The notes under the pieces were generated by a model. The model was not told the origin of the DNA and searched no databases. It was given only the letters and a program-made list of their open reading frames with translations. A DNA stretch of 11,501 nt from Acidobacteriota bacterium (GTDB taxonomy: Bacteria; Acidobacteriota; Terriglobia; UBA7540): contig JAKAWN010000204.1 of assembly GCA_021827245.1 (NCBI GenBank), forward strand, positions 1 to 11,501, in the 5' to 3' direction. Shown here piece by piece: positions 1 through 6,311 of this stretch (position 1 is its first letter; the number at the start of each line of letters is the position of its first letter). A program made the position numbers and the translations under genes.

Positions 1-1447
1 TACCTATGTCGATTGCTGCGCACAGGGCAAAGATCACCGTCAGGGCCATGGGGCGAAACATCTTTCCTTCCACGCCCCGCAGGCTGAGGATAGGCAGATA
101 AACAATCACGATGATGGTGACGGCAAAAAAGACGGGGCGGGCCACCTCCCGGCCGGCTTCCAAAATGATTTCCATCGGCTTGGCGCCCGACTCGTGGCGT
201 TTTTCGGCCAGTTTGCGCACGATATTTTCGATCATGACCACCGCGCCGTCCACAATGACGCCGAAGTCGATGGCCCCCAGGCTCATCAAATTGCCGGAGA
301 CGCCTGCATACATCATGCCGATAAACGCCGCCAGCATGGAGAGCGGTATGGCGGATGCTACAATCAGTCCGCCCCGAACGTTGCCCAGCACCAGCAGCAA
401 CACAGCGATGACGAGAATGCCTCCTTCGATAAGGTTTTTGCTGACGGTGCTGATGGTTTTCCGTACCAGATCGGTGCGGTCATAGTAGCTGTCGATCTGG
501 ACTCCCGGTGGAAGCGTCTTCTGGATTTCTGCAAGTTCTTCCTTGACATGCTGGGCCACCACTCGCGCGTTTGCGCCGATGAGCATCATGACGACGCCTG
601 TCACGACTTCTCCCTTGCCATCCCGTGTCACGGCTCCTTGCCGGACGCGGGGCGCGAAGGCCACATTGGCGATATTCTTGACGTAAACGGGAGTACCGCC
701 TGTCGCACCGACCACGATGTTGCCAATGTCATCGAGATCCTCGACTAATCCTTCACCTCGAATGACCTGCTGCTCCTGGTTATGTTCGATATAGGCGCCG
801 CCGGTGGCGAAGTTGTTCCGTTCCAGCGATTGGATGACCTGTTCGGGCGCGAGCTTGTAGGCCAGCAGCTTATCAGCGTCAAGCTGCACTTCGTAAGTCT
901 TCAGCTCGCCGCCGTAACTGTTCACCTCTACGACGCCGGGCACGGTCCGCAGCCGGAAAGCAATATCCCAGTCGAGAATCGACCGAAGCTGCATCAGCGA
1001 ATAGCCTTTTCCCTTGACCTCGAACTGATATATTTCGCCGAGACCGGTTGAGATCGGGCCCATCTCAGGTGTGCCGAAGCCCGGCGGAATGAGGTTTTGC
1101 GCTTCCGGCAGACGTTCCATGACCAGCCGCCGCGCGAAGTAGATGTCCATGTCCTCACGAAAGTAGATGTACACGACGGAAAGGCCGAAGCGCGACACGG
1201 AGCGAATGTCGGTAATACCCGGCAAACCGCTCATCGCAGTTTCCACGGGAAAAGTAATAAACTTCTCGACCTCCGACGGCCCAAGACCCGGGGCCTGAGT
1301 GATGACCAGTACCTGATTGGGGGTGATGTCCGGCACAGCGTCGATCGGCAGGCGCTTCAAGCTATATATGCCGACCGCCACGACCAGCAGCGTGAGCACG
1401 ATGACCAAGAAGCGGTTCTTCAACGCGAGATCAATAATCCGATGCAA
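1..1447 (-). CDS. czcA: Heavy-metal efflux RND pump, CzcA/CusA family (3' end outside window)
   Basis: Inner-membrane proton-driven pump of a tripartite metal exporter. The first 482 residues are visible; the family is usually a little over 1000, so about half is missing beyond position 1. The N-terminus reads as a membrane helix (LALKNRFLVIVLTLLVVAVG) followed by LPIDAVPDITPNQV, typical of HME-RND pumps, and a porter domain follows. A later helix carries AIDFGVIVDGAVVMIEN, with D394, D400 and E407 matching the DFG-x3-D-x6-E proton-relay pattern of CzcA-type pumps for divalent cations; Cu/Ag pumps usually have a different motif there. The start is TTG at 1447: an in-frame TGA lies two codons upstream, and AGGAGGG (1461-1455) sits 7 bases before it. 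The nearby ATG at 1454 is in another frame and stops after seven codons. It begins 15 bases after the adaptor gene, so is probably co-transcribed. Substrate is inferred from motif only. Confidence 0.93.
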   Translation of the reverse strand, partial: MHRIIDLALKNRFLVIVLTLLVVAVGIYSLKRLPIDAVPDITPNQVLVITQAPGLGPSEVEKFITFPVETAMSGLPGITDIRSVSRFGLSVVYIYFREDMDIYFARRLVMERLPEAQNLIPPGFGTPEMGPISTGLGEIYQFEVKGKGYSLMQLRSILDWDIAFRLRTVPGVVEVNSYGGELKTYEVQLDADKLLAYKLAPEQVIQSLERNNFATGGAYIEHNQEQQVIRGEGLVEDLDDIGNIVVGATGGTPVYVKNIANVAFAPRVRQGAVTRDGKGEVVTGVVMMLIGANARVVAQHVKEELAEIQKTLPPGVQIDSYYDRTDLVRKTISTVSKNLIEGGILVIAVLLLVLGNVRGGLIVASAIPLSMLAAFIGMMYAGVSGNLMSLGAIDFGVIVDGAVVMIENIVRKLAEKRHESGAKPMEIILEAGREVARPVFFAVTIIVIVYLPILSLRGVEGKMFRPMALTVIFALCAAIDIG

Positions 1448-1454
1448 TCTTCAT

Positions 1455-1461
1455 CCCTCCT
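1455..1461 (-). promoter_or_regulatory. Ribosome binding site fixing the TTG start of the RND pump gene
   Basis: AGGAGGG on the minus strand, 7 bases before TTG 1447 and overlapping no other usable start. It supports a TTG start for the pump gene, since the in-frame TGA two codons upstream rules out anything longer. Confidence 0.7.
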
Positions 1462-1462
1462 G

Positions 1463-2692
1463 CTAGTCGCCACCCATTTGTTCCTGAGAGAGCGCGGACT
1501 TGAGATAGAAGCTGCCCGTGGTTACGACCTTTTCCCCGGATTGGATGCCGTTGAGGATTTCCACCCAATTGTCAGTGCGCTCTCCTGTTTGAACCACGCG
1601 CTTCTCGAAATGAGTTGCGTCCCGTTGCACAAAAACCACGGACTCGTTCTCCATCTGCTGAAGTGCGGCGGCCGGTACTGTAAGGGCCCGGCGCACTTCG
1701 GCCCCGGGAATTTCAACGGTCGCAAACATCTCGAGCTTCAAAAGGCCCCCGGGGTTGGCAACCACGCAACGGACCTTGGCCGTCCGGGAACTTGGGTCGA
1801 GAAAGTCGCTGACGTAGGTGATCTTCCCGGTAAAGACCTTTGCCGGGTAGGAAGCTACGGTGATTCGCGCCTCGCCGCCCGCCCGCACCAGACCAATATC
1901 TTTCTCATAGACGTCGGCCTCCACCCATACACTGGACACATCGACAACCGTAAAAAGCTCTTTGCCGCGGTCCACGATTTCACCCGGCGAGACGTCGTAC
2001 TTTGTGATGATGCCGTTTATCGGCGCCCGCAGAGTGTCATGCGAGGCGGTCCGATGGGCGCCATGTCCGTCCCGGTTCAGTTTTGCGATCTGATCATCCG
2101 TGAGGCTAAAGCGATGCAATTGCTCTTCGGCGCGGGCGACATCCGCCTGCTGGGCTTCAACTCCCGCCACCGCTTGCTCGTACTCGGCCCGGCGGACCTC
2201 AAGCTCCTGCCGCGAGATGCCCTCAACTTTGATCAAAGCTTCAGCGCGGTCAAGAATCTTGCGGGAGACTTGTCGCTGGGCTTGAAGCCGCGCGAGCTGG
2301 CCTTGCAGGTTCAGATATTCGCCAATCAACTGGCCCAGTTCGATGTTGTCATAGTCCAGCAGTGGCTGGCCCGCCCCGACCTTGCTGCCCAACTGCACGT
2401 AAACCTTCTCCACGATGCCGCGTGCCAGCGGAAAGACGTGCGCCACACGGGACTGGTCCGGTGACACAACGCCGGTCGTTCTCACCACCTGACGCAAGGG
2501 CCGCTGCGCGGCCTCGCCGATGACGAACTGAGCATTTTGGCGGGCTTCGGGATTCATCTCGACAACATCAGGATCAGAATTGCCTTTCGCTCCCTGGGCA
2601 GGAGTAGAGGCCGGTTTCTTCATTGCGAAAATCAGGATCGCGATGGTGGTCACTACAACGACGGTTCCGGCGATTAGCCATTTTCTTTTCAC
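1463..2692 (-). CDS. czcB: Periplasmic adaptor (membrane fusion protein) of RND metal efflux, CzcB/CusB family
   Basis: Links the inner-membrane pump to the outer-membrane channel. The 409-residue protein starts with a short basic segment and one hydrophobic helix (about residues 5-23), as expected for an anchored or exported adaptor. A first half-lipoyl motif (GIVEKVYVQLGSKVGAGQPL) precedes a long, charged coiled-coil hairpin rich in A, Q, E and R. The second half-lipoyl motif (LRAPINGIITKYDVSPGEIV) follows, then beta-barrel and membrane-proximal domains ending near SALSQEQMGGD. A small His-bearing stretch (DGHGAHRTASHD) lies just before the second lipoyl half; a metal-sensing role is possible but unproven. 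I chose GTG at 2692 because GGAAGGGAG (2711-2703) lies 10 bases upstream. An in-frame TTG at 2713 would add seven residues but has no ribosome binding site and would overlap the preceding gene, whose stop is 4 bases before this start. Confidence 0.93.
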   Translation of the reverse strand: MKRKWLIAGTVVVVTTIAILIFAMKKPASTPAQGAKGNSDPDVVEMNPEARQNAQFVIGEAAQRPLRQVVRTTGVVSPDQSRVAHVFPLARGIVEKVYVQLGSKVGAGQPLLDYDNIELGQLIGEYLNLQGQLARLQAQRQVSRKILDRAEALIKVEGISRQELEVRRAEYEQAVAGVEAQQADVARAEEQLHRFSLTDDQIAKLNRDGHGAHRTASHDTLRAPINGIITKYDVSPGEIVDRGKELFTVVDVSSVWVEADVYEKDIGLVRAGGEARITVASYPAKVFTGKITYVSDFLDPSSRTAKVRCVVANPGGLLKLEMFATVEIPGAEVRRALTVPAAALQQMENESVVFVQRDATHFEKRVVQTGERTDNWVEILNGIQSGEKVVTTGSFYLKSALSQEQMGGD

Positions 2693-2696
2693 GGTT

Positions 2697-3950
2697 CTAA
2701 AACTCCCTTCCAACAGCCGCTTCGAGTTCGAAGCGTCCGACCACGGTTTGATAACGCGCGCGGTTCAGGGTGCGGACCAATTCACGGTAAGTCCGCTCCG
2801 TGTCGAGCAGCACCAATAAATCCACGGCCCCAAGCCGATAAGACTCGGCTGCAATGTCGCGGGACTCCCGCGCGCGGGCAATATAGAAAGATTCAAGTTC
2901 CTTGAGGCGGCGCTCCTGCGTCCGGAAATTGTTATAGGCCAGGGCGACTTCCTGTCGTATGCTCTGTTCAGTCATCAATAGGCGAAAGTCCTGGCCCCAG
3001 CGTTCGGCCTGCGCGCGGGCCACTTCGCCCTGGTTGCGGTTGAAGACCGGCAGAGGGATTTGAATACCGAAGGCCAACGTGTTCAGTCCGAAATCGCGCT
3101 TATAGCCAGCGAAGGGTACAACGTTTGGCACGGCGTTGGCCTTCTGAAGCGAGAACTCATTTTGGGCCTGCGAAACGCGGAACCGCTCAGCGGCCATATC
3201 AGGCCGGTATCGCAGAGCATCTTCCGTTAGTTGTTCGATAGATTGTTCAACGGGGTTAGCTTCGAGGGCGCCCTCCGTCTTGAAATCCTTGTACACGTTG
3301 GGATACCCAATCGTGGCAAGGAGCGCCGCTTTGGCGTTGCGCACGTTGTTCTCGGAAGTCAGGACGTCGTCAAGGAACCGAAAACGCTCGATTTCGATGC
3401 GGCGGAGGTCACCGCCGGAAATGCCGCCTTTATCAAAGCGCGCCCGCTGGATGGCCAGGATGCGGTCGTAGTCGGCGAGCAGCGAGCGCGCCGATTCGAG
3501 GTCGGCCTGGGCCAACAACACCTCGGAATAGGCTTGCTCGACTCGGAGCTTGAGCAGCCGCTGGGTATCGTCGAACTGAGACTCGGTAGCCTCGCGGGAG
3601 GCGGAAGCCACGCGATGCCGCCAATAGCGTTTGTGGGCCGTCTCGATCGGCTGCTCGATCGTCATCGACATTTCTTGCCTATTGAAGAACGGCCCTGGCG
3701 ACGACGTGAACAAGGGATAGCTTTCCGAGTTTAGATTGAAGGACGGGTTGGTCCGCAGACGCGCGGTCACCTCGCTCCCTTTCGCTGCTTGAACGTTTTC
3801 TTTTGCCGCCTGGAGTAAGGGGCTGTGCTGGCGGGCGTAGTCTAAGGCGTTGGACAGAGTGAATTTGTCCGGTAAATCGCTTTGGGCCCGCAGGGTGCAA
3901 CTGACCAGCAAGGTCCCCAAGACGAACCAATGTGAACGCAACTTCCTCAT
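2697..3950 (-). CDS. czcC: TolC-family outer-membrane factor of RND metal efflux, CzcC/CusC-like
   Basis: Outer-membrane channel of the tripartite exporter. The 417-residue protein has the usual family length and the duplicated all-helical OEP pattern: FTLSNALDYARQHSPLLQAAKENVQAAKG near the start, long amphipathic helices with SARSLLADYDRILAIQRARFDKG, a second repeat with AERFRVSQAQNEFSLQKANAVPNV, and the closing SYRLGAVDLLVLLDTERTYRELV. The N-terminus is a signal peptide (MRKLRSHWFVLGTLLVSC). LVSC fits a lipobox, so it may be a lipoprotein like CusC/OprM; cleavage after LRA by signal peptidase I is the alternative. I chose the ATG at 3950, not 3956: AGGAG (3961-3957) is 6 bases before it but touches the 3956 ATG. 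First gene of the tight CBA block. Confidence 0.93.
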   Translation of the reverse strand: MRKLRSHWFVLGTLLVSCTLRAQSDLPDKFTLSNALDYARQHSPLLQAAKENVQAAKGSEVTARLRTNPSFNLNSESYPLFTSSPGPFFNRQEMSMTIEQPIETAHKRYWRHRVASASREATESQFDDTQRLLKLRVEQAYSEVLLAQADLESARSLLADYDRILAIQRARFDKGGISGGDLRRIEIERFRFLDDVLTSENNVRNAKAALLATIGYPNVYKDFKTEGALEANPVEQSIEQLTEDALRYRPDMAAERFRVSQAQNEFSLQKANAVPNVVPFAGYKRDFGLNTLAFGIQIPLPVFNRNQGEVARAQAERWGQDFRLLMTEQSIRQEVALAYNNFRTQERRLKELESFYIARARESRDIAAESYRLGAVDLLVLLDTERTYRELVRTLNRARYQTVVGRFELEAAVGREF

Positions 3951-3956
3951 AAGCAT

Positions 3957-4152
3957 CTCCTAACTGTTTCAACTTCGTGATTCTCACGCATCGCCCGGAA
4001 CGTGGCCGCAGCCTTTTATACTGGCCAAGCCAGGCTCCTTCCGCAGGAAGAGCCGGATTTATTGCCGGACGTTTGTGCGAAGAGAGACCACGCCCCGCCT
4101 GAGGGCGCCGTCCTAATTTTTGATCTAGTTCCGTTTGTGGAAAGTTGAGGAG
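3957..4152. other. Gap between Cys-rich gene and czcC with several short inverted repeats
   Basis: About 200 bases without a gene, forming the leader of czcC on the minus strand. Inverted repeats are visible: CGTGA-TTC-TCACG at 3976-3988, CTGGC-CAA-GCCAG at 4021-4033, GGCTcCTTCC-GCA-GGAAGAGCC at 4033-4054 (one bulged base), and CGCCC-7 nt-GGGCG at 4091-4107. On the minus strand none is followed by a T-run, so I do not call a terminator. A TATAAA reads on the minus strand at 4020-4015, but I see no good -35 partner. The region could be an internal promoter/operator or an mRNA processing site. Confidence 0.4.
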
Positions 4153-4482
4153 CTAAGAACGAGGAGGCTGATGAGGTGGTTTGAGGCGCAGGGAAGACGG
4201 AAGCGCAATCGATTGAAAGTCAATAGCTCGAACTACGAGCTTGGCGCTGACCGCTGCAGGAGCCGATGGTATCACGTGCGAGCAGCAGCAGAAGCAATCA
4301 TCGTCTTCCTGGAAGGGCTGATGTTGTGTTGAGTGGTCCAATTGTCGAGGAGTGCTCACCATCAAACTCTGAAGGTCTGGGGAGACCTGATAATCCGTTT
4401 GACAGACACCGGGGATCGTCATGTCAGCAGCGGCCCACAAGAGCATGAAGATCGCGACGTACTTTTGAACGAGGTGCGGCAT
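4153..4482 (-). CDS. Small secreted-looking Cys-rich protein with CFCCCSH metal-binding-like cluster
   Basis: Not assignable to a named family. The 109-residue protein opens with a short hydrophobic segment (YVAIFMLLWAAADMTIPGVC), which looks like a signal peptide. It then has a polar, His-containing stretch (LDHSTQHQ), an acidic patch and a Cys cluster, QEDDDCFCCCSH, with C63, C65, C66, C67 and H69. The tail is proline-rich (LKPPHQPPRS). The acidic-plus-Cys/His cluster suggests soft or borderline metal binding in the periplasm. I recall similar small proteins next to czc operons in Acidobacteria, but this is memory, not a search. It lies 126 bases after the decayed barrel gene and ahead of czcC on the same strand. 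ATG at 4482 is chosen because the signal peptide follows directly; no clear ribosome binding site is seen, and a GTG at 4509 is an alternative. Confidence 0.62.
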   Translation of the reverse strand: MPHLVQKYVAIFMLLWAAADMTIPGVCQTDYQVSPDLQSLMVSTPRQLDHSTQHQPFQEDDDCFCCCSHVIPSAPAAVSAKLVVRAIDFQSIALPSSLRLKPPHQPPRS

Positions 4483-4608
4483 CAGTAACGTTATTGTACC
4501 GGCAAGCACGGCCTGAGTGCAAGAACAACAATCTCTTCTCTGCTGCGAGATTCCTTTCGACCACCAAGCTCAGGCAAATCAAAGGAAAGAACCCCCCGCA
4601 GATGCCGG

Positions 4609-5564
4609 CTATTGGGTAACCATGCGACCAAAGGCCAGAACCACGTTGTTGATAAAGAGATCGAAAATCGCCATGCTGCCCATCTGACGCCTTGTAAAGC
4701 TATCCGCCGGGAATTCGGCCGCACCTCCGACTTCAAAATAGTGGCCCACGTAAACCATGCCCGGCCAAAAAACCAACCGTTCTTCTGCTCGCCGGCCCGA
4801 TGGGGGCTGCGGCATAATTGAACTCGGTGAACGGAAACAGGTCGCCGAAGATCGCGCCAATTGAGTGCCCTTTGTGGAAATACCCCTCACCAACGGAATA
4901 GCTTCGGTTAGCGTGCCGAACAAACTTGTTAAGGTAAGAAATCGAATACTAGACCAGGTTGGCACGCGGCGTGAAACGGATGTCAGCTTTGCCGGGCGTC
5001 TCGCCGGTAGGGAAATCGAATCCCACATCGCCTTGAATTGCGAAGGGCCGCAGCCAGCGCAAACCGGCGCCCGAAGGTAAGGTCACCGAAGCCTTTGGCA
5101 TAAAGGAATTGTGGCGAGAGCGTGGTGAATGACTCGGCGCCGATGGCCGGGTCGCCGGTTGGCAGGTCGATCCCAAGTTGTCCGGACCTGATGAACTGAC
5201 GGGCAGAACTCTTCTAGAACGTACACTTGGCGGCCAAGCCGAAATTGCTACTGACAAACCGGGATGATTCGCCTGGCAGGCTGGGCGTAAACCATCCCAG
5301 GCTGTGTTCGAGGTGCAGGGAAAGCCTTGGTAGCAACTTCTTCTCCAGCGAATAGTTGAACATCACATGGCGCCTGTCGGGTGCGGGAATCGCTTCGAGA
5401 ATCGGAAAATCAAACTCATTCTTCGGGTTGGCGTTCTCGGTGACCAGTGGTTCGATGGACAACCGTTTGCCCACAATGCCACGGGAGAAAGCGTGTCCAG
5501 TTGCAAGCAGGAGAACTGCGACCAGAGAGACTCCTGCAACACAAGTCTGAACAGCCCTCAGCAT
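4609..5564 (-). pseudogene. Decayed outer-membrane beta-barrel transporter gene of the metal-efflux cluster
   Basis: The original start is intact: ATG at 5564 with AGGAGG (5575-5570) five bases upstream, then a signal peptide (VAGVSLVAVLLLATGHAFS). The frame then reads NEFDFPILEAIPAPDRRHV and alternating beta-strand-like segments until a TAG at 5214-5216. The same frame continues sensibly (GIDLPTGDPAIGAESFTTLS, then YAKGFGDL). Coding then moves frame around 5060-5090 (WLRPFAIQGDVGFDFPTGE) and meets a TAG at 4949-4951. It continues with YSISYLNKFV and FPFTEFNYAA, and shifts again near an A6 run at 4767-4772 into FWPGMVYVGHYFEVGGAAEF and the C-terminus ending at 4609. So at least two nonsense codons and two frameshifts. 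The pieces together look like the 'transporter' barrels often adjacent to czc genes; function in the intact form is unknown. Several lesions make sequencing error alone unlikely. Confidence 0.75.
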
Positions 5565-5575
5565 ACCCACCTCCT

Positions 5576-5606
5576 GATGAATGTGGATTAGAGATGGATG
5601 AATGTG
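5576..5606. repeat. 10-bp direct repeat GATGAATGTG, two copies 21 bp apart
   Basis: GATGAATGTG occurs at 5576-5585 and again at 5597-5606, identical on all ten bases and offset by 21 bp, close to two helical turns. The pair lies directly upstream of the ribosome binding site of the barrel gene on the minus strand. This is compatible with an operator or response-regulator half-site pair, but chance or a small duplication is possible. Confidence 0.4.
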
Positions 5607-5951
5607 CAGTTCATTTCTGATTGCGGCACAAGCTGTTCACTTCAGCAGGACGATCTAGAGACGTGGTCAGGCGGTGAAACATGACCGTGCAAAGAAACCA
5701 GGGATGCACACACCGAATCATGCTTCGAGGCCGCGCGGGATGGTTCGGGCGAGGAGTTGGGAAGAACGCAGTAAAAGTCAGAGCCTCGGACTGCCGTCGC
5801 GGACAATGTTTTATGGTGCATCATGCACGCGCGGCTCATGTGCGCACTTGATGCGTAGCTTCTGGTAAACGGAGAGCTCAACTTTAATAACAGTCCTTGC
5901 GGGAATCGTGTAAGAATCCACCATACGTTTAGCAATCTCCGCGGTTGTAAT

Positions 5952-5973
5952 TTGGCACACAGTTGGCACACAA
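5952..5973. repeat. Tandem 11-mer, TTGGCACACAG/TTGGCACACAA
   Basis: Two adjacent copies at 5952-5962 and 5963-5973, differing only in the last base. Too short and isolated to be a repeat array; it may be a local duplication or a paired binding site exactly one helical turn apart. Confidence 0.4.
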
Positions 5974-6311
5974 ACCGTAGTCGATCTCGCTGCAAGCCAA
6001 CCTAAACACAATGTCGCCAAAGTTGCCACCACTGATCGGGGCGAATCAGTGGAACCATCGCTGGCACACCGGTCAACCCGCGATCGGTGTACGCCACAGT
6101 GTGCTGGTGATGGGTTACATCTTACTTTTAATCTCTAAAGCTCATGCCCAGCAATGCGCGTGCTTTCTATGTTCGGGCAGGGAGTTGGGGTCCGCAAACT
6201 CGGAAATGCTCTCGGGCGCTTGGGCCCGCAAATCTGGAGGAACCTCGCCATTGACACAACCGAAATTCGATTCCGAATTGGGACAACGGAAAACTCTTAT
6301 CGGTTTCCACA

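Larger units (their letters stand above)
5576..6311. other. Long stretch without a convincing gene
   Basis: About 740 bases between the metal-efflux cluster and the end of recQ. Short open frames exist on both strands, but none has a ribosome binding site plus recognisable protein. The best is a 73-codon minus frame (6032-5811, GTG start) with a hydrophobic beginning, which I could not identify. Small structures are present: a tandem 11-mer at 5952-5973 and a perfect 6-bp inverted repeat AATTCG-ATTC-CGAATT at 6264-6279, just past the recQ stop. That repeat is not followed by a T-run. Regulatory sequence for the efflux cluster is expected at the left edge. Confidence 0.5.

Noticed and set aside
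1097..2464. 455-codon open frame on the plus strand
   Set aside because: It lies antisense to the adaptor and the pump start. Its translation is His/Arg-rich with no domain, while the minus-strand frames match known families throughout.
4033..4054. Hairpin as a rho-independent terminator for the Cys-rich gene
   Set aside because: No T-run follows the stem on the minus strand, so termination of the canonical type is not supported.
5811..6032. 73-codon minus-strand frame with a hydrophobic beginning (GTG start)
   Set aside because: No ribosome binding site, no recognisable similarity, and it overlaps equally poor alternative frames; not enough to call a gene.
6264..6279. AATTCG-ATTC-CGAATT inverted repeat as the recQ terminator
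   Set aside because: A/T-rich 6-bp stem with no following T-run on the minus strand; too weak.
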